Counted from the stretch's first letter, positions 52,775 to 62,699 are shown. The stretch is 64,000 nt of DNA from Candidatus Bathyarchaeota archaeon (GCA_030739585.1 JASLYX010000002.1:186001-250000), one strand, 5' to 3'. The notes: generated by a model from the sequence alone, not told the origin. Translations and numbers: made by a program.

Positions 52775-53838
52775 TCTTTATGGAATACCTGATCCATGTA
52801 ACGTATCATTCTTCTGCCATAATCTATTCGTTCTTGGTATGCGATAACATCCTCTTCCGAGAGTTCTCCGAGGGCAAGTTTAATCGCCAGGTATGGGGCG
52901 ATGAGATTCTGTTGGTATATGAATGTGCTCACCCTGGGATTTATCTCCACTAACCTTCCCGCAATAAACTGTACGTTAACACAATAACTTAGGGGGATAG
53001 AGTTTAACACATGTTCTGTCTGCTCAACTAGAAAATCATCCCGCACTAACGCCCCCTCGGCAATAACACCCCACCGTGCTTTCTCCACGGTCTTAATAGT
53101 GGTCAATAAGGCTCTTCCGTCTAATGCAAGAGTATCAGCGGTTTTCTCTTTCCCCTCTAGATATTCCATCAACAAGAAATCCGGGAAATCAGTGTCCTCA
53201 ACATCCTTGAAAATCTCAATGAACTCATCGAAACTCATGTACTTACTCGTTGGCTTCTCATCCATCAGTTGACTTTTCCGGTCAGCCTTTGGGTCGATAA
53301 TCCTCACCCCTCTGCTCCCTTTCCCAAAATGGGGTTTAAAAACAATAGGGGACTCTGGATATCCAAGCCTCTCAGAAGCGGCAACGAAGTCGTCCAAATT
53401 CGATGCAGAAGAATACTCAGGCAGATCTACTTTTCCCGATTGTTTAACGGTCTCATACATGAGATATTTGTTGCTCGAAGCTTGGATCGCCTCTGGAGAT
53501 GAAACAATAACCTTTGTCTCCATCTCTTCAAATTTTTTTCTAGCCTTTGCTAAAGCAAGAACTTCGTTGCTGGATTCTGGAAAGATAAGCGCGGGGTTTT
53601 CTTTTTCGACGATGTCTATCATTGCGGGGATGAACTCGTTTGAGGTCCCGCTGGGAACCCTGTAAAAACCATCGCATAGAAATCTCCCAATGGCTTCGTT
53701 ATTTATATCAGTCCCAATTATCGTGACCTCTCTTTCCCCGTTCCCTTTGAGACGCTTGATCAGGGTGGAGGCGCCAGGGCATCCGCATGCTGTTAAAATG
53801 ATCTTAATCGGGGGGGGCTGTAGGTTCGACATTAACAC
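52756..53838 (-). CDS. ATP-grasp ligase (carbamoyl-phosphate-synthase-like)
   Basis: A 360-residue enzyme. The N-terminal pre-ATP-grasp domain starts KIILTACGCPGASTLIKRLKG and includes GTDINNEAIG. The ATP-grasp core runs from about 120 to 320, with VFKPHFGKGSRGVRII as the nucleotide loop, LLMEYLEGKE and the Mg-binding LVEINPRVSTF. Such enzymes join a carboxylate to an amine or other nucleophile. Paired with PIG-L it could add an amino acid to a freed amino sugar, a cysteine- or aspartate-ligase-like step; that is inference. Confidence 0.82.
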   Translation of the reverse strand: MLMSNLQPPPIKIILTACGCPGASTLIKRLKGNGEREVTIIGTDINNEAIGRFLCDGFYRVPSGTSNEFIPAMIDIVEKENPALIFPESSNEVLALAKARKKFEEMETKVIVSSPEAIQASSNKYLMYETVKQSGKVDLPEYSSASNLDDFVAASERLGYPESPIVFKPHFGKGSRGVRIIDPKADRKSQLMDEKPTSKYMSFDEFIEIFKDVEDTDFPDFLLMEYLEGKEKTADTLALDGRALLTTIKTVEKARWGVIAEGALVRDDFLVEQTEHVLNSIPLSYCVNVQFIAGRLVEINPRVSTFIYQQNLIAPYLAIKLALGELSEEDVIAYQERIDYGRRMIRYMDQVFHKEWREVL

Positions 53839-54163
53839 AATCCTTCTGATAACGTGTTCAGAATAATGCTTTTAAAATATATATAACCTCTATCAGATTC
53901 TAGAAGACTCTCAAAGGACAGATCCATAAAAGCTGTAAAATAAAATAAGTTGGTTTCTGTATTAAGCGAATTGGGGAAGGTGACAGCCCAATTTACCATA
54001 GATACTTTGCAATAAATCTCAAAGCCTTTCTTATAATAAGAAACAGGTATTGTTATTTTAACTCCAATCGATAAAATTTAATCATAATTGTATGTTTTGA
54101 CAATACCTAACAAATCTTTCATGAATTGGTATATACTGCTTTTGATCGGTATAATTGAAAAAG
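53839..54163. other. AT-rich gene-free stretch
   Basis: About 325 bases, AT-rich, upstream of the ATP-grasp gene. It contains that gene's promoter region and no other recognisable feature. Confidence 0.45.
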
Positions 54164-54349
54164 TCAATAATGCATTTCAATAAGATCCTGCTCCTCTAAT
54201 GAATCAAAAAATTTTCCAGACCAGATCGATTTAATATAGTTGATTACCTCCACGGGTTGGAGATCAGAATACAGTGACATTTCAAAGAGAAACTGTGCTG
54301 CTAAGTGCTATTTCTGCAGATATGTTTGGGCATTTATTACTCTCTTCAT
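54164..54349 (-). pseudogene. Small ORF interrupted by one in-frame TAG
   Basis: From ATG 54349 the minus strand reads 61 codons of protein-like sequence (MKRVINAQTYLQK, stop TAG, HLAAQFLFEMSLYSDLQP...) to TGA 54164-54166. Only one codon (TAG near 54311) breaks the frame, and the second part is a good amphipathic helix pattern. It could be a recent pseudogene. Reading through the amber codon is possible in principle, but no supporting element is seen. Confidence 0.35.
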
Positions 54350-54638
54350 TTTAAATAGACCGTTTGGCTATTTTATAGCCTGCTGGTTTAATGTATTCCC
54401 CTTCTTGAATCCCTTTTTTCAAAAGTGTCACACTATGATGATTAGGGTTAAACTTCGTTAAACTACCAAATCTTGTCCCTCGTTTACTTTTTTGCTTCTT
54501 TTCAGAGATCTTGGAAAAATTGTATCCCCAGGTCATATTTTTTTCATACTCAGTTATAGCGAAAAATGGTTTCGCGATATATTTTCCTCATTTCTATCAG
54601 GGATGATGACTTTGTATATTCTTTTTAACCTCTGATAT
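54350..54638. other. AT-rich stretch with a doubtful ORF
   Basis: A minus-strand frame at 54351-54536 (61 codons, lysine-rich: MTWGYNFSKISEKKQK...) directly precedes the interrupted ORF and may belong to the same unknown locus. No family was recognised. Confidence 0.3.
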
Positions 54639-56147
54639 TCACCTTATTATCTCTGAAAGGACCCTTCCATCAAGGTCCCCTGGGATTTCGACGGAGAGTA
54701 ACTTTAGTATCGTTGGCATAACGTCTAGAATATTTGCTCCATCGATCTTTTTTCCTTTAACAATGTCTGGACCGGAAGCGATGAAAATTCCGTCCATTCT
54801 ATGTGATCCCTTTATATCGTTTCCTGAGTTAACGCCAAACACTTTCTCCGCTGTCAAAGAATTGGATACCTTATACTTGCCTTTAAGGGATAACACAATA
54901 TCCGGGGCATCATCTACATATGGGCCGGAATATAGCTCCTCTCTTTTATAGACCTTCTCGATGATCTCTTCGTTCGTTTCAGGGTTTTTTAATTTCTGCA
55001 GTTTTGAAATAATTTCTTCTCGTAGAATTTCATATTCCCACGGTTCTACGATCCCCAGAGGTTCTCTTCCCCTCATATTTATCATGATATTTCTTAACCA
55101 ATTCGACGCTACTGCAGCTTTTGTATTCTCCCAGTCTATCGCTACAGTGTCTGTGGGTATTTTCGAATACATCTTTGTGACTAATGACGGCATCCATTTT
55201 TTTATTAAATTGTATCCGGGCATTCTCTTAATAAATCTAAGCGATCTCTTTGTCATCCCGAATTTACTGAACGTTTCACTAATCCCGCTCTCTTTCTTCC
55301 GTAAGTTCCTGATTTTATAGCTAGTTGTAGATTCATAATCGGTGGTTTCAGTGGATAGTAATCCGATTTCCTCAAGCCATTTATTTATATAAAAAGTGTT
55401 TTCGGACGATCCAAATCCATGGTCTGACATTATTATAATGTTAGGATCATCCTCGACCTTATCTAGGACTTCCCCCACGATTTTGTCCACTTCATAATAA
55501 TAGTCGTCTATCTTATCCTTATCTCCCCATAGTTTATGCTGAATAGTATCTGATCCAACGATTGTGAGCATAAAAAACTCCCAATTAAAAATATTCATAA
55601 GAGATAACGCAATCTCTTTTCGCTTAATCTCTAAATCTAATAATTCCTGATAAATTTTCTCTGAACGTACATATCCCCCGATATCCGTGTACACCTTATA
55701 TCCCATTTCGTCCAGTTCCTCTTTCAGAATTTCAGGATAGACATAATTCACGCCCTGCGGTGTAAGTAACCCGGAGATGAGACATCCTCTGACCACTTTT
55801 GGGGGGTAAGTACCTGTGACGTTTATCACGACACTTGTCTTTCCCCCTTTGCCGAGAATATCATAGACCGTCGGGCTTTTCAGGTCTTTAGAAGTCGACA
55901 GTGCGCCGATATATTTACCTGGGACTTTTTTCAAGAAATCATAGACGCCGTGTTTACCCGGGTTCATCCCCGTCAAGAATGATGGCCATGCTGGAATTGA
56001 CGAAGGTGGGATTGTAGATTGGAGGACACCATGTACCCCCCCCGCTATCAACTTGGAGATGTGTGGTAGACGCCCCTCTGAGATCAATGGTCTAATGATG
56101 TCGAATGTGGCACCATCAATACCAATTACTACACATCTATTAGCCAA
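54639..56147 (-). CDS. Alkaline-phosphatase-superfamily phosphodiesterase-like protein (copy 2)
   Basis: A 502-residue paralogue of the protein at 31999-33663. The nucleophile segment IGIDGATFDIIRPL and IPAWPSFLTGMNPGKHG correspond closely. The metal motifs IMSDHGFGSSE near 245 and GSHRMDGIFIASGPD near 435 are intact. It differs by AT-rich codon use and lies in the island with glycosyltransferase, PIG-L and ATP-grasp genes. No signal peptide is visible. Likely substrates are phosphodiester- or phosphonate-linked metabolites; the closeness to comDE makes a phosphonate-related role worth considering, but that is inference. Confidence 0.8.
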   Translation of the reverse strand: MANRCVVIGIDGATFDIIRPLISEGRLPHISKLIAGGVHGVLQSTIPPSSIPAWPSFLTGMNPGKHGVYDFLKKVPGKYIGALSTSKDLKSPTVYDILGKGGKTSVVINVTGTYPPKVVRGCLISGLLTPQGVNYVYPEILKEELDEMGYKVYTDIGGYVRSEKIYQELLDLEIKRKEIALSLMNIFNWEFFMLTIVGSDTIQHKLWGDKDKIDDYYYEVDKIVGEVLDKVEDDPNIIIMSDHGFGSSENTFYINKWLEEIGLLSTETTDYESTTSYKIRNLRKKESGISETFSKFGMTKRSLRFIKRMPGYNLIKKWMPSLVTKMYSKIPTDTVAIDWENTKAAVASNWLRNIMINMRGREPLGIVEPWEYEILREEIISKLQKLKNPETNEEIIEKVYKREELYSGPYVDDAPDIVLSLKGKYKVSNSLTAEKVFGVNSGNDIKGSHRMDGIFIASGPDIVKGKKIDGANILDVMPTILKLLSVEIPGDLDGRVLSEIIR

Positions 56148-56839
56148 AGCGGTGCACCACTAAAACACTGCATGTAGTGGGTATCTTGTATATTCGATGC
56201 GAGATCGCGGGGTCTGAAAGGATTTCTGAAAAACATTTTGGACTATAACATTCTCCGCCAAATCCATGTGGATCTATTTTCTTCATGAAAAAGTTTTCTA
56301 ACATCAATCTCAAAAATACTACGATCATTAAATATATTTGGATACCATATTTTTATCGCTTCTTTTATTCCCCTCATAAATTCAATCCACATTTTTTGTC
56401 ATCAAAACTAACTCTTTTCTTACTAAATCACATATTTCATTTGTAAAATTTATTTTAATTTCATTGGATAATAAAAAAAATTACTTAATATCTACTCTAC
56501 TTGATTATGATTTGTGGTGAAAAAGATTATCCTAATCATAAAGGACTAAGTTATTTTCCATCTGACATTTATTCAATTTATAATGTTTTCCTATGTATTG
56601 TATATGGTTATATGTCTTTTTTCATTTTTATTTAAACAGAAAAGCGCAAATTTTTGAAATTTTATCTGCTAAATTGCAGAATATTCTCAAGCCATTTCAC
56701 AACGATCATAACGTTTTTTCCAAAATGGATAGGTACCAAAAAAATATTCCTCAAAATTGGCAGTTACTGGTTAGTTTGCTTGAAACAGCCTCCTATCTTT
56801 TTTTGAAATCCATTTATATATCCTTGTTGCGATTGCGGG
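56148..56839. other. Very AT-rich gene-free stretch
   Basis: About 690 bases, the most AT-rich part of the window. Open frames here are short and lack ribosome-binding sites. No terminal inverted repeats or transposase traces were found. Confidence 0.45.
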
Positions 56840-57250
56840 TTATCTTGTTTTTCTCCATTTCCTCATAACAAAAATACTTTTCTCAATTTTAGCTTTAGCC
56901 ATGTCCATATCTCCATCATAATAGCTCTGAAGACTCTCGCTCTGGAGAATAGTTGCTTCGTTTCTGTCTCTGATATAAGGATTTAGCATGGGTTTCCTTG
57001 TCATCTCCCCTTTTCTGAACTCAAAGTACCCCATTAACACAGCGAGAGGGATGTACGTTAGAAAGAATAACGCTACGAACGTGCTCAACTTGTTTAGATA
57101 CTTGTCAAGGAATGGGACGTATTGGATGAGAAGTCTGTGCTGGAGCACAACGAAATTCATTATACTCATAGAATACACGAGGTAGCCCCCATGCCCTGCT
57201 TTGAAATATATCCACATGTCCCTAACTTTCCTACCAAAATTCCTCATCAT
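56840..57250 (-). CDS. Small membrane protein, unknown function
   Basis: About 136 residues from the Met at 57250 (or 57265 for a 141-residue form). Two hydrophobic helices are visible (about residues 25-45 and 57-80), separated by a short loop with LLIQYVPFLDKYLNKL. A basic, hydrophilic C-terminal region follows, with a helix DGDMDMAKAKIEKSIFVMRKW. No family was recognised. It lies alone between the AT-rich region and the PDCD5-like gene. Confidence 0.55.
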   Translation of the reverse strand: MMRNFGRKVRDMWIYFKAGHGGYLVYSMSIMNFVVLQHRLLIQYVPFLDKYLNKLSTFVALFFLTYIPLAVLMGYFEFRKGEMTRKPMLNPYIRDRNEATILQSESLQSYYDGDMDMAKAKIEKSIFVMRKWRKTR

Positions 57251-57613
57251 TACAGGTCGTTCCAAAAGATACTATTCCTATCAGTATTTTGCTCCTTCCC
57301 TCTTAACGCAAGAATCATTGTCGTCTATGTTAGGGGTACCTAGAAATCAATTAAGGATTATGTGTTCATCTTAGGGATAAATATGAAATTCTTGACTTCC
57401 TAGCAGTCATCCCCTGCCTAAAGCATTAAGGGCGATGACAATATCCTTCTGGGCGGCTATCCAGAGAGGGCTTGGTGTTCCAAAAGAAAAATGCAATGGT
57501 TCGAGTGTGCATTCACTAATATCTTCGATGATCGTCTTCGGCAGAGGAAACTTTATCCTTGAGCCTTTAAACTTATAGGTTGAGACTAAGGAAAAGTCGT
57601 TTGAGGCTGCTGA

Positions 57614-57991
57614 ATGGACGCAGAGCTGGACCGATTGAAGAGGCTAAGGATGCTGGAACTCCAGAGGCGGATGCTTCAAGACGAGAATGCGGAGAAGGAG
57701 CCGGAGAAGTCCAAGGATCCTAGCCCCCGGGAGATCCTGGAAACCATGTTCTCCGGAAGGGCTTGGGAGGTCTACGAAACTGCAAAGGTCCAGTACTCTA
57801 CAGTTATGCCCCAGATTGAGCAAACTCTGGTAGAGGGGATCAAATCGGGCAAGATCAAGGACAGCATCGACGGGGAGAGCCTTTTCGTCTTCCTAAGGCG
57901 ACTGGGACTCAATGTGAGGCTGAATACCAAGATCCGTTACAAAGAGCATGGGGAGCTTAAAACAATCGGGCAGCGGATCCAGGAGACATAA
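57614..57991 (+). CDS. PDCD5/TFAR19-like DNA-binding protein
   Basis: A 125-residue protein of the archaeal-eukaryotic PDCD5 family. It opens with the basic helix MDAELDRLKRLRMLELQRRM and has the three-helix core ILETMFSGRAWEVYETAKVQY ... MPQIEQTLVEGIKSGKIKDSIDGESLFVFLRRL. Family members bind DNA and, in eukaryotes, also chaperonin; archaeal members are usually near ribosomal genes, which is not the case here. The C-terminus is a little longer than usual (IRYKEHGELKTIGQ...). Confidence 0.85.
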   Translation: MDAELDRLKRLRMLELQRRMLQDENAEKEPEKSKDPSPREILETMFSGRAWEVYETAKVQYSTVMPQIEQTLVEGIKSGKIKDSIDGESLFVFLRRLGLNVRLNTKIRYKEHGELKTIGQRIQET

Positions 57992-58161
57992 ACAATGCAG
58001 ATGAGGCTCCGGGACAAAAATATGACCTTTTGATTTTCATCCTGTAGTAAATTTCTCAAACAGCTTTCTTTGAACCACCCAACGTGATTTTATCTACACT
58101 TTAGTGTAATAATTTCATTTAGTTTAAAAGAGCGAGGATTTCATCCTTTTCTCCCAGAGGA

Positions 58162-60006
58162 TTAACGTAGTTCTTCGAGGTCTGAATTAACGTAGCCGAT
58201 ACCAAGTCCTTCTAGGGTCTCGGGAAGGGGTATCCCTGTTGCTGGGTCCCAACCCATCAACGTGTAGTAATTCGTTAGCATGTCGTTCCAGTGGGGGAGA
58301 ATACTGATTCCGGAGGTGAGCCCATCGACCGGGGTGGACCCATATCGGACCGATGGGCGGTCATACTCTGCACCTATCCCGGCCCTAAGGTTGTATGCTC
58401 TCATTAGGTTGATGGCCCTAAGGCCGACCCGCCTTCCCTCCTCCCCTGTAAAGTCCCAGCCTGTGGCAGAAGAGATTGCAGCTGCTAGGTTCTTTGCATT
58501 CATCCCGGTGTTAAAGCGGCAAGCGCCAGTAGAGTCGTCTAGCTGCATTAACCCCTTAGTTTCCGCAACCTCTGTAGAGACCACCTTCCAGTTTCCAGGT
58601 CCCTGGGCGTCTGGGCCCATCATGCTCATATGAGTCTCAATGGTGCTTGTGCTGCTCACACAGGTGTCGAACATTTCGGCCCATCGGGTTCTATGATCGT
58701 GGCCCCTTGGGATATTCCCTTTCATAGTGTAAATCGCGGCGTCAGCTGCAAGACCACCGATCTTCTCTGAGGCCCTCTTTATTCCCTCAGCGAGGAGTAA
58801 TCCGAAGCCCTCGCGCTTGGAAATCATCTCGAGAAGCTCTACAACTGCCCAGACATCTCCCCAGGCTATCTTAAATCCCCCGGATTGTTCCTCCGTGATC
58901 CAACCCTTCTCAAAACACTCCATAAGCCAGCCGGTTATCCAGCCCGCCTCGTTATTCTCAAGGCCGAGGCGGTCGGTGAGACCGCTGAGCATAAAGGAGG
59001 CCTCGACATCGTCGACCCCAATTGCTGGGCCCCAGGCTGCAAGCTGCTCGTACTCGGGCTCCTCAACTATCCCTGCGTAAGGACCAGTCTTCACCTCCAT
59101 CCAGGCGCAGTGGAGAAGGCGACATCCCCAACAAGGTTCCCTCCCTACTTGATATGTATCCCTCAGATACATTTCCCCGTAGGCATCGATCTTCTCGTCT
59201 GAGATATCCCAGAGGTTGGTGGTATAATTTTTTACGGGAAGAGTGCTGTTTTCCGCCTTTTGATTTGTCTCGACGCCTCCGATGGTTCCTTTAAAGTACT
59301 CGACCTCCTCGTACATTTCTTGGGCGACTTTTTTAAGGGTCCTAGGATCGTGGACGTTGATCTTTCTACTACCGGGAAAAGCAATTATGGCCTTGAGCTT
59401 TTTACATCCCAATACAGCACCCGTACCGTTATGGGAGGCGCTGTGTCCCTTGTCCACAAATACTCCCGCCCAGCGAATTAGATTCTCCCCGGCCGGACCA
59501 ATTGAAAGGACAGCGGCGTCCCGCCCTCTAGCATTGTGGATCTCCTTAAGGGCGTTGCTTACCTCATATGTATCGAGTCCCATGATCTCCGAAGCATCCC
59601 TTAACTCGGCCGTTCCATCTTTAAGCATAAGATACGTCCATTTGTCGGATGCGCCCTGGATCACCAAACCATCAAAGCCAGAGAACTTCATATATGCTCC
59701 AAAAAGGCCGTTAGCTTGGACCGACGTAGCACCGCCAGTCAAAGCGCCTTTGGTGACTAGTGAGATTGTACCAGTGCCCCCTACACTGGTTCCCCCAAGG
59801 GGGCCGCTTGCGATGACCATTCGATTCTCAGGATCAGACCAGTTAGCATTCAGGGGGACCTCGTCGTAGAGCACCCTAGCCCCAGCGCCTGTCCCACCGA
59901 GGTATGATCTGTAGGCTTCCTCATCCCAGATCCAGTCCTCAAGGGTTCCTTTGGTAAGGTCCACGCGCAAGAACTTTCCTGCGTATCCCTTTATCTCAGT
60001 TTGCAT
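58162..60006 (-). CDS. Aldehyde:ferredoxin oxidoreductase (tungstopterin family)
   Basis: About 614 residues from Met 60006 (the open frame begins at 60018). It oxidises aldehydes to acids with ferredoxin, using a tungsten-bis-pterin and one iron-sulfur cluster. The N-terminus GYAGKFLRVDLTKG is typical. The cluster cysteines are visible as CWGCRLLHC near residue 290 with a fourth in DSTGACRFN near 500. The family's central GHSASHNGTGAVLG and GNIPRGHDHR segments are present. Specificity within the AOR group (AOR, FOR, GOR, WOR) cannot be decided. No maturation genes are in the window. Confidence 0.92.
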   Translation of the reverse strand: MQTEIKGYAGKFLRVDLTKGTLEDWIWDEEAYRSYLGGTGAGARVLYDEVPLNANWSDPENRMVIASGPLGGTSVGGTGTISLVTKGALTGGATSVQANGLFGAYMKFSGFDGLVIQGASDKWTYLMLKDGTAELRDASEIMGLDTYEVSNALKEIHNARGRDAAVLSIGPAGENLIRWAGVFVDKGHSASHNGTGAVLGCKKLKAIIAFPGSRKINVHDPRTLKKVAQEMYEEVEYFKGTIGGVETNQKAENSTLPVKNYTTNLWDISDEKIDAYGEMYLRDTYQVGREPCWGCRLLHCAWMEVKTGPYAGIVEEPEYEQLAAWGPAIGVDDVEASFMLSGLTDRLGLENNEAGWITGWLMECFEKGWITEEQSGGFKIAWGDVWAVVELLEMISKREGFGLLLAEGIKRASEKIGGLAADAAIYTMKGNIPRGHDHRTRWAEMFDTCVSSTSTIETHMSMMGPDAQGPGNWKVVSTEVAETKGLMQLDDSTGACRFNTGMNAKNLAAAISSATGWDFTGEEGRRVGLRAINLMRAYNLRAGIGAEYDRPSVRYGSTPVDGLTSGISILPHWNDMLTNYYTLMGWDPATGIPLPETLEGLGIGYVNSDLEELR

Positions 60007-60280
60007 CGAATCGATCATAAAAGCTTCATTCTGGTACTAATAATTTCTCATCTTTGTAAGAGATTCGAGCGGGTGACAATTATGGCATTGTATATATTAT
60101 CCAGGAGACTTTACTTCTCCATTCGTAACTCAAGCGGTATTCCCCGAAGGGGCCTCTTCTGTGAGAATCATCATAATCAGCTTCCATCGCTTAGCCTGGG
60201 AGTTCAGATTAATTGTCTAAACTCTACTATATAGGAGCGAGACCAGGCCAGAGGCATTCGACATTTAGATTTTTTTACGG

Positions 60281-62224
60281 TTACTTCTTGAGGATCTCAG
60301 GGCTGTCCCCAAGGGCCCAGGGGGAGATGAGGGAGATCTGTTTTCGATACCGCCTGTCTAGGAGCCAATAGTGGCACCAGTCGTCAATGCCTCTGATCCC
60401 CCGACCAAGAGCCTGATTCGCGGCTTTGAAGGCGTCCATAGTGTACCAGCGCTGCCCCAATCCGTCCCCCTGCCTGTCATAATAATTGATTTGGGCTTGA
60501 ACCAATGGATCCCCATAGTTAGCGTATGGAACCCCGACTAGTATGATGCCCCGGGCCTGATCCCCAGGAAAGTTGGATCCCTCTGAGTTCCGGCCTCGGA
60601 AAACCCCGCATAGTACAGCACCGTTCAGAGAGACCGCGGCCCGCTTGTACCGTGTCACCAAGGCCCTGTTAGAGACCGCGGTTCTCCCCTCCACAAATAG
60701 CTGCTTCCTCCCTAGGTAGAGGAGACCCCGGCGGGCCCTGATAATACCCTTGTCTAACCATTCATTAATGCTCTTTTCCATGAGTCCCCTCTGGGGGAAG
60801 AAGATGAGGACCCCGCAGTCGACCTTGGTAAGCTCAATGGCAATACGCCTTCCGATGGCGCAGATCATCTTGGGGGTCCTCTCCCTGTAGGTGGTTGTGA
60901 CCCGAGGATCCACATACATTCTGATGTTTTCTGGGTTCTGGATGATTGGATATGACTTCTTCTCAGTGCTCTCTAGGCCTAGAATCTCCGCGAATAGGTC
61001 CAGAGGCGACATGGTCCCCGACATGATGAGGGTTCCAGCTGCCGCCTCCACGATGGGTCTGATAGCAAGGCTCGGATCTAAGCACCTGTAGTCGACGGTG
61101 GCATCCCCTCGGCGGTTCTTATGGTAGAGAGCGACATATTTTGACTTGTCGCTTCCCTGAACGAGGCTTAGAAAGACAATGACCCCGTTGAGGTAACTTG
61201 CTGGTGGCTCTCCAAGCTTTTGCTTGTGGGCCCTGATCTTCTGCACATGGTCATAGTAGCCCTCTGTGATGGAGCCCAGATCCCCCCCTAGTGCTGTTTC
61301 TAAGTCCTTTTGGAGGGTCTCTGCCTGTTGTAGTTTGGGCCTGTCCTTCGTTTTCTTACGGAGCAGCCTTCCAAGGTGAACGATATGGGTCGTCGGGGCC
61401 TTGATAACTTTAAGCTCCTCCCCCGCCATGTTAAGGATGAACTCGCTGAGGCTATCACTCATATTATCCTGGCCCACTTTATCGAGGTTGTGTCCCTCGT
61501 CCAGTACTAGGATTTTCCCGGGGATCTCGAGGCCGACGCTTGCCCTCACATTACCATCAAAGACATATGGATAGGGGACTACGACTATCCTAGAGCTAGA
61601 GGCAGCCCTCCTTGCAATATAGTAGGGGCAAAGTCCCTTTCTTTTTCCTGTTGATATGAGAATTTTCTTAGTCATAACCGGAGGCATCCTCTTGGGTGGA
61701 GCATCGATCTCATGGGTCCATGGGCACTCCCTGGACTCTCTGAGATTCCTGCAGAGCTCTATGGCGTCCCCCTGGGGAAGGTCACTGCAATCTGGGTTTA
61801 TGCAGAGGTGGCTCCTACTGGCGAGGTTGACTGCTGTGAACCGCTCCCCTGACGCCCCGTTGATCTTAGAGACTTCTTCGAGGACCTGCTGGACCTGCTC
61901 GTGGGTCCGGGTCGCGTAAATGATGGGGAGCCCTAAGGTGAGGAGCGCGGCCAGGCTGGATACGGTCTTCCCGAAGCCATTGCACGCCTCGGCCATGAGG
62001 ACGCCTTTATTGCCCACCACGGCCTCGACATCATTCATGAGTTTCACCTGTTGGGGGTATGGTTCATACGGGAAGAAAGAACGCCATCCCGCACCCCTCT
62101 TTTTTTTCGTCTTTCCTCGCTTCCTCCTGAGGAGGGTATCACAGTCTCTGCAGAATCTGTCATCAACGTATTCGTTAACTGTGTATTCTCGTCTACAAGA
62201 GGGGCAGTTGTACACTTGAGGCAT
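60281..62224 (-). CDS. XPD/Rad3-type DNA helicase with N-terminal zinc ribbon
   Basis: A 647-residue superfamily 2 iron-sulfur helicase. Walker A is EACNGFGKTVSS, the DEAH-type box is VLDEGHNLD, and motif VI is ALGRGIRGIDDW. Candidate cluster cysteines are in SHLCINPDC, IELCRNLRESRECPW and LCPYYIARR. Residues 1-30 add a zinc ribbon (CPSCRREY and CRDCDTLL) not found in the standard archaeal XPD, followed by a basic linker (RRKRGKTKKKRG). XPD unwinds DNA 5'-3' in repair. The extra ribbon may guide it to a partner or substrate. Confidence 0.85.
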   Translation of the reverse strand: MPQVYNCPSCRREYTVNEYVDDRFCRDCDTLLRRKRGKTKKKRGAGWRSFFPYEPYPQQVKLMNDVEAVVGNKGVLMAEACNGFGKTVSSLAALLTLGLPIIYATRTHEQVQQVLEEVSKINGASGERFTAVNLASRSHLCINPDCSDLPQGDAIELCRNLRESRECPWTHEIDAPPKRMPPVMTKKILISTGKRKGLCPYYIARRAASSSRIVVVPYPYVFDGNVRASVGLEIPGKILVLDEGHNLDKVGQDNMSDSLSEFILNMAGEELKVIKAPTTHIVHLGRLLRKKTKDRPKLQQAETLQKDLETALGGDLGSITEGYYDHVQKIRAHKQKLGEPPASYLNGVIVFLSLVQGSDKSKYVALYHKNRRGDATVDYRCLDPSLAIRPIVEAAAGTLIMSGTMSPLDLFAEILGLESTEKKSYPIIQNPENIRMYVDPRVTTTYRERTPKMICAIGRRIAIELTKVDCGVLIFFPQRGLMEKSINEWLDKGIIRARRGLLYLGRKQLFVEGRTAVSNRALVTRYKRAAVSLNGAVLCGVFRGRNSEGSNFPGDQARGIILVGVPYANYGDPLVQAQINYYDRQGDGLGQRWYTMDAFKAANQALGRGIRGIDDWCHYWLLDRRYRKQISLISPWALGDSPEILKK

Positions 62225-62681
62225 TTCCCTAGGAGATGGTCGACATATAATTTAAACGAAATGCAGCTTGGATTTATGGCATAAATTATAGAGGCTATTG
62301 TTCCCCCCCCGAGATTCATCTTATTTTCCTGATTTTGAACCGGCAGAGCCCTTAATCTAATTTTCTTTGGTTTATTATCGCGCCTGTGCAACAAACGAAA
62401 ATATTAGTTTGTATCTATTGAGACAGTTGTGATTATATCTCCGGTCTGGTGGTATGTATCAACAAACTCTTGCCTCTGTACCGAGTCTACTGTCTCCTTC
62501 TGAACCTTCTGGATGCTAGTGGTAGACGAGCAACTATGGCTATTCCTCTGTCATCGCCTACAAGATATGGTCATCTAGGTGGTAGCTGAACTTTTCCGCA
62601 TCATGGTCGGTATAAGTAAGAAGCCCAAATACTTCGTTAGAATGTAGCTTCATCTCATGTAAATTATCATCACGACAGTGG
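62225..62681. other. Intergenic region between helicase and dipeptidase
   Basis: About 455 bases between the divergent starts. TATA-like stretches are present near 62250 (for the helicase) and near 62620, but no gene, RNA or repeat was recognised. Confidence 0.4.
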
Positions 62682-62699
62682 TTGACTATCCTAACCACC

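Noticed and set aside
56593-56868. 91-codon plus-strand frame in the AT-rich stretch
   Set aside because: Its phenylalanine, leucine and isoleucine content follows from AT-rich DNA, it overlaps the end of the minus-strand membrane protein, and has no start signal.
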